From contig NZ_JAANOZ010000007.1 of the NCBI RefSeq assembly GCF_011320115.1, forward strand, positions 1-64,000: DNA of 64,000 nt. Reading direction: 5' to 3'. The translations under genes and the position numbers were made by a program. Shown here one piece after another: positions 9,148-16,255 of the stretch (the stretch's first letter is position 1; the number at the start of each line of letters is the position of its first letter). The stretch comes from Croceibacterium segetis. Its GTDB lineage: Bacteria; Pseudomonadota; Alphaproteobacteria; Sphingomonadales; Sphingomonadaceae. The notes beneath the pieces are model-generated. The model made no database searches. It had not been told where the DNA came from and was given only the letters and a program-made list of their open reading frames with translations.

Positions 9148-9849
9148 CTACTCGATGTTCGCGCTCTTCTGCAGATTGTGGCGAGCGCAGAGCAACTGCA
9201 CATTTTCCGCAGTTAGAGATGTGCCGCCTTTGGAAAATGGCACCACGTGGTCGAAGTGGAGCTCATCAGTCGCGCCACACCTGACGCACCTCGCCCGGTC
9301 CCGCTTCCAGACTTCCTGCTTCACTACCGACGGAATAATCCTTCGTCTGTGGCTTTCGTCCAGCGGCGCCGCCTCAGCTTGCTGGTCGTCCTCGTCTATG
9401 TCGACTGCGACCAATTTGAATTTGAAGACGTCACGCCGTCCGTCGTTTTCGCACCAGCTATCGACGAGTTGAAAGTAGCCGTTGTCTGACCAGATCCCCT
9501 TGTGGAGCTTCTCGTAGACGCGGACGATATCGGCGCCTTTCATGCCAGCCTTAAATTGCCGAGCCGCGGCTGCGAATTTGCCATTCTCAGTGGGTCGGCC
9601 GGACGGCAGAAATTCCGGCTGGTCAACTAGCTTGGGCATAGGGTTGTCTGCCGTCTTAGGCTCATCGTGACCTTCATAAACCAAGACGGTGCCATCTTCT
9701 TCGATGCGGTCGGCGTAGAGCGCGTTCGGTCGACGTGACATGAGGATCACCGAATGGCGCCCACGGAGGCGGAAATTCATTCCTCGCTGAAGACTAGTGC
9801 CCTCGCGCTGACACATGTCGAAATAAGAGATGATTTCGCCCTTAGCCAT
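9148..9849 (-). CDS. HNH endonuclease with SRA-like N-terminal domain
   Basis: A 233-residue protein. The first part (NFRLRGRHSVILMSRRPN, then VLVYEGHD near residue 60) resembles SRA/YDG-type base-flipping domains that read modified cytosine. The last 60 residues are an HNH nuclease: CVRCG, then HFDHVVPFSKGG, then NVQLLCARHN, giving the zinc cysteines and the catalytic histidine-asparagine-histidine set. Together this suggests cleavage of modified DNA, as in type IV restriction. I chose the ATG at 9849 because GGGGGGA precedes it; a TTG twelve bases earlier is possible. It is divergent from the excalibur gene and stands at the left edge of a defence-like island. Its real substrate is unknown. 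Confidence 0.8.
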   Translation of the reverse strand: MAKGEIISYFDMCQREGTSLQRGMNFRLRGRHSVILMSRRPNALYADRIEEDGTVLVYEGHDEPKTADNPMPKLVDQPEFLPSGRPTENGKFAAAARQFKAGMKGADIVRVYEKLHKGIWSDNGYFQLVDSWCENDGRRDVFKFKLVAVDIDEDDQQAEAAPLDESHRRRIIPSVVKQEVWKRDRARCVRCGATDELHFDHVVPFSKGGTSLTAENVQLLCARHNLQKSANIE

Positions 9850-9899
9850 TTGTCCCCCCAACTGTCCTTTATGCTACATTGTATGCGCAGAGGTGTCTG

Positions 9900-10274
9900 A
9901 TGTCCTTACGAAAACCTTTTCGTGCAATACCCATACGCGAAGGTGAGATTCACCGCCAAAAGCGCGTTCGCGCTCAGCACCGGTCCTCCTTGGTGAAGTT
10001 GGCCAAACTCGCTCTCATCGCGAGCATCTTGGGAGGAGCAATCGGCTACCTCACGTCGAATGACGAAAACGGGGATGCGCGCGCATCAACGCTTCTTTCC
10101 CGATTCAACTCTCCTCTCGTTGGCTCGAGCACCACCTCAACAGTGCCAACCTATTTCCGCTATTGCGATGAAGCACGAGCCGCTGGGAAGGCTCCAATCT
10201 ATAGAGGCCAGCCAGGTTATCGCGCCGGGCTTGATGCCGACGGCGATGGCATAGCGTGTGAGCCCTACCCCTGA
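9900..10274 (+). CDS. Membrane-anchored excalibur calcium-binding domain protein
   Basis: A 124-residue protein. A basic N-terminal segment is followed by one membrane helix (about residues 36-57, KLALIASILGGAIGYLT). A low-complexity serine/threonine linker leads to a C-terminal excalibur motif, FRYCDEARAAGKAPI then GLDADGDGIACEPY, with the DxDxDG calcium loop and paired cysteines. The motif is known from surface nuclease-like and competence-associated proteins. The start at 9900 is preferred over a TTG at 9879 because AGAGG lies just upstream. Its role here is unknown; the site of action should be the periplasmic face. Confidence 0.75.
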   Translation: MSLRKPFRAIPIREGEIHRQKRVRAQHRSSLVKLAKLALIASILGGAIGYLTSNDENGDARASTLLSRFNSPLVGSSTTSTVPTYFRYCDEARAAGKAPIYRGQPGYRAGLDADGDGIACEPYP

Positions 10275-10388
10275 CGGCACACGATGGCCGGTAGCGGACC
10301 GTCCCCTCTGAAGCGGATCCTCGAGGTATCCGGACATGCGCTGCTGTTTTTTGTGATCGCTGCCGGCGCTTCAGGATAAGCAAACAAG

Positions 10389-10988
10389 ATGTGCAACCTC
10401 TACCGTATGACCAAGGCCACCGCCGAGGTCGCCAACCTGTTCAACGCCAAGCTCGGCAGCGTCGGGAACTTCGCCACCGAGGTCTACCCCGGTTATCCCG
10501 GACTGGTGGTCGCTGGCGGCGAGCTGCGCAGCATGGTCTGGGGCTTCCCGCTGGTGCTCAAGGGCAAGAACGGCCAGCCGCTCAAGCCCAAGCCGGTCAA
10601 CAACGCCCGCGCCGACAAGCTCGACGGCCTCATGTGGCGCTACAGCTTCGCCGAGCGGCGCTGCCTGATCCCGGTCAGCGCCTTCGCCGAGGCCGAGGGC
10701 GAAAAAGGCGCCAAGACGCGCACCTGGTTCACGCTTCTGGACCAGGAGGTTTTCGCCGTCGCCGGCCTGTGGCGCGACGCGCCCGAATGGGGCCCTGCAT
10801 ACACAATGGTGATGACCGAAGCCTGCCAGCACGTCGCCGACGTGCATGACCGTATGCCGGTGATCCTCAAGCGCGAGGATTGGGCCGATTGGCTCGACGG
10901 CGCGCCTGACGACGCGGGCCTGCTGTGCCGGCCCTATCCGGAGCTGATGGTGGCGGAGCGGACGGGGGAGAGTTGGGTGCGGCGGTAA
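10389..10988 (+). CDS. SOS response-associated peptidase family protein (SRAP, HMCES/YedK type)
   Basis: A 199-residue SRAP-domain protein. The invariant Cys2 (start MCNLY) forms a thiazolidine link with abasic sites in single-stranded DNA. Further conserved residues are PVNNARADK (active-site Asn), SAFAEAEG (glutamate) and HDRMPVIL (histidine). The family shields abasic sites during replication and has recurrent links to DNA repair operons. The gene is GC-rich compared with the SIR2 gene that follows 85 bases later, so it may have a different history from that pair. The start is fixed by the need for cysteine at position 2. Confidence 0.9.
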   Translation: MCNLYRMTKATAEVANLFNAKLGSVGNFATEVYPGYPGLVVAGGELRSMVWGFPLVLKGKNGQPLKPKPVNNARADKLDGLMWRYSFAERRCLIPVSAFAEAEGEKGAKTRTWFTLLDQEVFAVAGLWRDAPEWGPAYTMVMTEACQHVADVHDRMPVILKREDWADWLDGAPDDAGLLCRPYPELMVAERTGESWVRR

Positions 10989-11073
10989 TTACATTGGCGC
11001 TGCGATCGCCGGAATCTGTTAATCGTGCGCCGACCCGAGTTGAGCCGGAGCGACATAGTTCTACAATCACTTA

Positions 11074-13074
11074 ATGGACGGGCTATCGTTTCAGGACCGG
11101 GGTCCCTCACTCCCCTTTGCGCTTGTCAAAGCCCAGGAACAGGGGGAGGTCGTCTTTTTGTGTGGTGCGGGCGTCTCGATGCCGGAACTGCCGGGCTTCA
11201 TCGAGCTTGTGACCAATATTTACACATCGCTCGGTGAAAGCTGGGATCACTATCCGGCGGAAGCGGAAGGGATGAAATGCCCAGACAGGTTCAAAGCCCC
11301 TGATAGGACACTCAACGCGCTTGCCGAGCGCATGGGAGATGGGGGAGATGCCGTTCGCAGCGAATTAACGAAGGCGCTCTCTACCAACCTAGATAAGAGT
11401 AAATTTCACTATGATCTTATGCGTCTGTCGAGAAGCGTGAAAGATCATCGTATAGTTACTACCAATTTCGATACCTTATTTGAGCGAAGTTGGAAGTTTT
11501 TTCAAGGCATCGACATCGAGAGCCATTGCACCGCCGGGATGCCTGGCCCGGGATCGACGCGTTGGAAAGGCGTGTTCCACCTCCATGGGCGAATTCGCGA
11601 CCCCAAAACGCCGAGATTGACGGAGTCGGAATTGGTTTTAACCAGCGCAGAGTTCGGCGATGCGTACTTGCGGAGCGGTTGGGCTTCACGTTACCTTTAC
11701 GATCTACTGCGGCACTCGCATGTTGTCATAGTGGGCTACAGCTTAAACGATCCGCCGACACGCTATTTATTTGATGCGCTTGCGGCTGATCGCAAGCGTT
11801 TCGAATTCAAGAACTTGTATGCGATCGTCGCGGATGAAGATAATGCCGATGAACTGATCGAGGTCTGGAAAGGCCGGCAAGCGATACCGCTATTATACAA
11901 GGCACCTCGCGATCGTCGCACGAAGAAGAGGGATTATTCGGCACTGCGTGCAACGATCGAGGGGTGGGCCGACTATGCCGATGATCCAACCTCTTGGGCA
12001 AAGCTTCGCCTTCGAGCACTATTCCGCCAGAGCACGAGCGCCCTCATCGAGACCGATTGGCAAGCTCTAGACTGGATCCTCGGCAGGAGGGATAACGACC
12101 GACTACTCGAAGAAGCGAACCCCACAAGCCGCTGGCTGGAAGTACTCTTGGAAAGAAGTGAGAAGCGAGAGCACCCACTCGAATATGGTTATTGGATTGC
12201 CAAGCGCCTCTCTGAAAGAGAGATGATTGATGCGGTTCTCAGAAACCAGTCTGTTTTAACGCGTCGATCCCGCAACATCATCGAGTTTGAAGTTCTTCGG
12301 AGTTCGACCTTATCCGAAACAAGGCGAACGTTCTGGCTGGCACTTTGCGATTCCAAACGTCAATCGGAGAGTTCCCTTACCGACTCCCATTATCGCCTTT
12401 CTCGCATTCTAAAGCTGGGAGACACCAATGGCTACGCGAGGAGCTTAATTGCCGAGGTATTCACTCCAATTGCCAAGTTCGGATACCGATACTCGTCCGG
12501 TTCGCGCCGCAGCGGTCAAACCGTTCAGCAAGTCGCTAGTATTGATTTTGAACTTGGCGACACGTTTGTGAGAGCTGGCGACGTGTTTAAGTCTTGGCCG
12601 CCCAACGATGACTTGGCCCTACTTACAGATCTCATCTCATCTTTGAAGGAACACCTTCGTCGACGTCAAAGCCTTGTTCCGAGGCCGGTCTCATCAGTTT
12701 GGATAGTGGCTTCAATCAAGGATCACCCGCAAAATTTCGATTCGGGAAATTTATCTCAGATAATCCGATTAATAGCCAATATCTTGGAGCGTTTGGCAAA
12801 CACCGATCCGGGGGCGGCTCGCGCGGCAAGTGTGGCGTGGCAGTTGTCGACCGACCAATGGGAAATTCGGTTGTGGCTGCACGCTCTATCCTTAGCCAAT
12901 GTCCACCAAGCTTCACTTGCCGCGAGCTTTCTCATCAATGCCAGTGACGATGTGTTTTGGAGCGCAAACTACCAAAGGGAGGTTATGCAGCTCCTGATCG
13001 AGCGATGGACCGAATTTTCAATTGATGATCGAGCGGCAATCGAAGCACGGCTGATGCAAGGCAACGAACGGTGA
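11074..13074 (+). CDS. SIR2-domain protein, predicted NAD+ hydrolase of a two-gene defence system
   Basis: A 666-residue protein. Residues 24-250 are a SIR2 fold: LCGAGVSMPELPGF (GAG at 31-33), TTNFD with Asn131, HLHGR with His171, and GYSLNDPPTR. Asn and His of these motifs are the NAD-cleaving residues in defence SIR2 proteins such as ThsA and DSR2. The remaining 400 or so residues are predicted by eye to be helical and are rich in Trp/Leu/Arg, ending in IERWTEFSIDDRAAIEARL. The stop overlaps the next start (GTGA), so the two products are translationally coupled. Codons are more AT-rich than in the core regions, suggesting transfer. A role in abortive infection by NAD+ depletion is inference from the family. 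No protein-deacetylase role is suggested. Confidence 0.8.
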   Translation: MDGLSFQDRGPSLPFALVKAQEQGEVVFLCGAGVSMPELPGFIELVTNIYTSLGESWDHYPAEAEGMKCPDRFKAPDRTLNALAERMGDGGDAVRSELTKALSTNLDKSKFHYDLMRLSRSVKDHRIVTTNFDTLFERSWKFFQGIDIESHCTAGMPGPGSTRWKGVFHLHGRIRDPKTPRLTESELVLTSAEFGDAYLRSGWASRYLYDLLRHSHVVIVGYSLNDPPTRYLFDALAADRKRFEFKNLYAIVADEDNADELIEVWKGRQAIPLLYKAPRDRRTKKRDYSALRATIEGWADYADDPTSWAKLRLRALFRQSTSALIETDWQALDWILGRRDNDRLLEEANPTSRWLEVLLERSEKREHPLEYGYWIAKRLSEREMIDAVLRNQSVLTRRSRNIIEFEVLRSSTLSETRRTFWLALCDSKRQSESSLTDSHYRLSRILKLGDTNGYARSLIAEVFTPIAKFGYRYSSGSRRSGQTVQQVASIDFELGDTFVRAGDVFKSWPPNDDLALLTDLISSLKEHLRRRQSLVPRPVSSVWIVASIKDHPQNFDSGNLSQIIRLIANILERLANTDPGAARAASVAWQLSTDQWEIRLWLHALSLANVHQASLAASFLINASDDVFWSANYQREVMQLLIERWTEFSIDDRAAIEARLMQGNER

Positions 13075-14663
13075 GCGATAGCGCTGACTTCAGAGATTGG
13101 TCCGCAGGAAAACGCCTCTTCCGGCTGCGGGCAGCGGGCGTTGACCTTGGACCTGAAGCGAGGGCGCGCCTCGACGACATCCTCTCGCGTCACCCAGATT
13201 GGCAATTCGACGGGACAGAGCGAGCAGAGTTCTCAATTTGGTCCGGCAGTTTCGCAGGAGAACGGGGCGACACCAATGCTCTCAAGGGTTTGTCTGGGAG
13301 TGAACTTCTGCTCCAGGCCCGAGCAAAAGCGCAAGCAGATCGACACTCGTTTAGTGGACTGTGGCGGAACTTCACTCAGGAAAACCCAGGACTAGCGTTT
13401 GAGGCACTGAAGACGCAAGCACAACTTGGAGACATCGATAATGGGGAGTGGCAGCAGCTTTTCTTCAAGCTGAGAGAGGAGACTGCAAACCGCGAACTGG
13501 ACGCTCTAGTGCTGAAATTCTTGATCGACGAAGACCTGTCGAAGTTCGATCAATCGTTCAACGCAATTGTGGACTGGTTGAAGGTCAAAAGAGCCAGTCT
13601 TGAAACTTTGCCCGACGGATGGACACGGGTACTGTCTCTTTGGGACGAAATTTCAAATCGGTTGGGGCAGGGAAGACGGGATGATGAATCAGAAGCGCCA
13701 AACGAAATAGAAGACATAATGATGGCGGTTCTAAACAGCACTTCCGGCGCACTCGTTGAACTCCTCATCCAGAAACTGATCGATCTGAAATTAACCCGTC
13801 GGGCGGCTATGCCCGAAGACATCGCGCGGCGCCTCGAAGCGGCGATGATTTGGCCGGCACATGACGATTTGATCGCCCAGTGCGCACTGATGCAACACCT
13901 TCCGTGGTTGGAGTTCATTGCGTCGAAATGGACCTGGAGTCGGCTGGTGCCATTGCTTCAAGAATCATCGCCTGGCTGGGAGCGTCGTTGGGAGGCAAGA
14001 TTCCATCATCCGTCCTTGGGCACTCAGGAGCTATTCGAACGGACAAAGGGCGCCTTTCTCGCGACATTTCGCCGGTTTGACCAATCCAGTCGTACTGAGG
14101 GTCAGTCGTTGTTGTTGGTGAGAGCCGCCTTCAAAGCTACGCGCAGGGGATCGAAGTGGAAGTTTCCGTCACCTGAAGCGCGCGATGCCGTGGCAGCGGG
14201 TGGACCGGGTTTAATGCGCGAGATCACGCGAATTCTTAGATATCGTGCAAACGAGGACTCCGCGGAAACTCACTGGCGGACAGTCGTGAGGCCTATCCTT
14301 GATTTTCTCTGGCCCCGAGCTGCGAACTTACAAACAAGAAGCACCACTCGCGGCCTGATCCAATTGATGCTCGACGCTGGCTCGTCGTTTCCACAGGCTG
14401 TTGACGACTTCGTTCAGTTCGTTCGCCCATGGGACCAAGATAAACCATGGGAGTTTGAATTCCTATTTGATGAAGAAGCTCTTTCGCTCCTCAGGAGATA
14501 TCCACTTCATGCCATTACGCTTTTGGATGCACATGTGGGGGATCACGGAGTTCCGGTGAAACTAAACGAGATCCTAGATGGCATCGAGGCCGATAATCCA
14601 GAAGTGGCGAAAAGCGAAAAATTCGGCGCTCTACGGGGCCTAGCGAGACGTTCCGCAGCATGA
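13071..14663 (+). CDS. Large helical protein of unknown function, partner of SIR2 protein
   Basis: A 530-residue protein that starts with GTG overlapping the SIR2 stop codon by four bases. No enzyme motif is visible. It looks helical throughout, with an N-terminal segment ending in HPDWQFDGTERAEFSIW and a C-terminal region with WRTVVRPILDFLWPR, FPQAVDDF and RYPLHAITLLDA. Such segments resemble, as I recall them, the C-terminal sensor part of very long SIR2 proteins (about 1,000-1,200 residues), where they follow the NADase domain in one chain; DUF4020 is a name to test. If so, this is the sensor half of a split system and would recognise a phage component. Alternatively it is an inhibitor or scaffold. 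Function is not established. Confidence 0.7.
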   Translation: MSDSADFRDWSAGKRLFRLRAAGVDLGPEARARLDDILSRHPDWQFDGTERAEFSIWSGSFAGERGDTNALKGLSGSELLLQARAKAQADRHSFSGLWRNFTQENPGLAFEALKTQAQLGDIDNGEWQQLFFKLREETANRELDALVLKFLIDEDLSKFDQSFNAIVDWLKVKRASLETLPDGWTRVLSLWDEISNRLGQGRRDDESEAPNEIEDIMMAVLNSTSGALVELLIQKLIDLKLTRRAAMPEDIARRLEAAMIWPAHDDLIAQCALMQHLPWLEFIASKWTWSRLVPLLQESSPGWERRWEARFHHPSLGTQELFERTKGAFLATFRRFDQSSRTEGQSLLLVRAAFKATRRGSKWKFPSPEARDAVAAGGPGLMREITRILRYRANEDSAETHWRTVVRPILDFLWPRAANLQTRSTTRGLIQLMLDAGSSFPQAVDDFVQFVRPWDQDKPWEFEFLFDEEALSLLRRYPLHAITLLDAHVGDHGVPVKLNEILDGIEADNPEVAKSEKFGALRGLARRSAA

Positions 14664-14684
14664 AGCTGCGCTTCCTCTACTCCT

Positions 14685-14738
14685 CCCCATCCGCAACGCC
14701 GCAATAAATGCCTGCTGCGGAATGCTTACATTGCTCCC
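14685..14738 (-). pseudogene. Diverged lepA 3'-end remnant
   Basis: On the minus strand this short stretch reads [16 protein letters not shown] in frame, matching 15 of 16 residues of the lepA tail that starts again 53 bases to the right ([16 protein letters not shown]). By hand count the DNA differs at 15 of 48 bases, and all but one change is synonymous. It is therefore not a fresh duplication but a lepA tail from another lineage. A weaker RMRE match just upstream, within 14739-14790, may extend it. It directly follows the SIR2 gene pair. Confidence 0.6.
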
Positions 14739-14790
14739 CGCCTGCGCGGCGACAGGCCGCCTCCGGCGCTCCCGCATCCTCAGAATGAGG

Positions 14791-15257
14791 TCACTCTTCA
14801 CCCATGCGTAGCGCGGCGATGAAAGCCTCCTGGGGAATCGAGACGTTCCCGTATTCCCTCATTCTGGCCTTGCCCTTCTTCTGCTTCTCCAGCAGCTTCT
14901 TCTTGCGCGAGATGTCGCCGCCGTAGCACTTGGCGGTGACGTCCTTGCGCAGGGCCTGGATGGTCTCGCGGGCGATCACCTTGCCGCCGATCGCGGCCTG
15001 GATCGGGATCTTGAACAGGTGGCGCGGGATCAGGTCTTTCAGGCGCTCGCACATGCCGCGGCCGCGTTCCTCGGCGACCGCGCGGTGGACGATCATGCTG
15101 AGCGCGTCGACCGGCTCGTTGTTGACCAGGATGCTCATCTTGACGAGGTCGCCTTCGCGCAGGCCGATCTGCTCGTAATCGAAGCTGGCGTAGCCGCGGC
15201 TGATCGATTTCAGGCGGTCGTAGAAATCGAACACCACCTCGTTGAGCGGCAGCTTTG
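14791..15257 (-). pseudogene. lepA: Truncated elongation factor 4 (LepA), C-terminal fragment
   Basis: About 155 codons encode the C-terminal domain of Lep[53 protein letters not shown] and [17 protein letters not shown], then the end ALRMGEE. LepA is a ribosome-associated GTPase. The GTPase domains and the whole 5' part are missing: family similarity stops sharply at the KL codons near 15257, where unrelated DNA takes over. Codon use is GC-rich like the core chromosome. The rest of lepA is not present further right in this window. The fragment has no start of its own and is presumably non-functional, so an intact lepA probably lies elsewhere. Confidence 0.85.
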
Positions 15258-15494
15258 GGCGACACACCGTCCGCTCCTGGAGGGCAGGTTGTGGCGCAAT
15301 GCGGTCATTCAGCCGGACTCTGCGAAAATAGATCCCGCACCCCGACATTCCATTGGACTTCCCCGTCACCGCAAGCATTGGTGTCGTTAGTGAATCGCGG
15401 CCCTGAACCAGGACCGCAGCCCTGACCGGCGCGACCGTCAGGGCCTTGGGTGGTGGGAGCAGCGAGGTGCTGCTCCGCCTTGGAGTACCACCCA

Positions 15495-15824
15495 ATGATC
15501 GATACCATTGAAGCCAAGCCGATCACGAATCGCCCTCGCCGAATGGCCCGCGAGCCGAAATCAGCAGGCGCAGTTGAGGCCCCAGCCTCCACGCCCACTC
15601 CCAAGGATGAACCGAAGCCCCCCAAGCCGCCCAGCAAGTCCAGCCTGGTGCTGCAAATGCTTCAGCGATCCGAAGGCGCCACGATCGCCCAGCTCGTCGC
15701 TGTCACCGGCTGGCTGCCGCACACCACGCGCGCCGCGCTGACCGGCCTGAAGAAGAAGGGACACCAGGTCACTAGCGAGAAGGCAGAAGGCGAGGAGCGC
15801 GTTTACCGCGTTGTGGCGGGCTGA
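15495..15824 (+). CDS. DUF3489 domain-containing protein
   Basis: A 109-residue protein. A proline- and lysine-rich, probably disordered N-terminal half is followed by a small winged-helix-like domain (about 50-109: [43 protein letters not shown]). The family is found beside DUF2924 and serine recombinase genes in many alphaproteobacterial elements and presumably binds DNA. The ATG at 15495 is preceded by TTGGAG. Its stop overlaps the DUF2924 start by one base. I infer a role as accessory factor or regulator for the recombinase. Confidence 0.8.
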   Translation: MIDTIEAKPITNRPRRMAREPKSAGAVEAPASTPTPKDEPKPPKPPSKSSLVLQMLQRSEGATIAQLVAVTGWLPHTTRAALTGLKKKGHQVTSEKAEGEERVYRVVAG

Positions 15825-16255
15825 TGGAACGCCGCGCCTACATTACCCTCGACCGCCTCGAGAAGATGACGACCGACGAACTGAAGGCGGGGTGGGCACG
15901 GCGCTATGCCGCGCCCGCTCCCAACCTGTCGCCCGAGCTGCTGCGACTCGGACTTGCCTATCGGCTGCAGGAGCAAAGGCTCGGCGGCGTGAGCCGCTCG
16001 ACCAAATCTCTACTACGTGAGCTGGCTGCGCAGCCCAAGGAAGGGGAACGGAAGGGCCCGCCGCCCCGCAAGCTAACCGTCGGAACCCGGCTGGTCCGCG
16101 ATTGGCACGGTGTCGGCCACACCGTGACCGTCCAAGAGAATGGCTTTGAGTATGATGGTCGCAATTGGCGATCACTCACCGCCATCGCCAAGGCCATTAG
16201 CGGGTCGCATTGCAGTGGGCCGGGCTTCTTTGGCCTGACCGATCCACAGCGATGA
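15824..16255 (+). CDS. DUF2924 domain-containing protein
   Basis: A 143-residue protein of the DUF2924 family, recognised from the N-terminal helix LERLRLGLAYRLQE-like segment (here LLRLGLAYRLQEQRLGG) and the C-terminal small beta domain GTRLVRDWHGVGHTV, FEYDGRNWRSLTAIAKAISGSHCSGPGFFGL. The ending resembles the DNA-contacting domain common in recombinase-linked proteins. It overlaps DUF3489 by one base and the recombinase by four (ATGA), so the three form one translationally coupled unit. Function is untested; a recombination directionality or DNA-recognition role is plausible but inferred only from synteny. Confidence 0.8.
   Translation: MERRAYITLDRLEKMTTDELKAGWARRYAAPAPNLSPELLRLGLAYRLQEQRLGGVSRSTKSLLRELAAQPKEGERKGPPPRKLTVGTRLVRDWHGVGHTVTVQENGFEYDGRNWRSLTAIAKAISGSHCSGPGFFGLTDPQR

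Noticed and set aside
14664-14790. An independent small minus-strand gene containing the lepA-like tail
   Set aside because: The frame has no plausible start with a ribosome-binding site, and the only conserved part is the LepA tail, so I treat it as a remnant.
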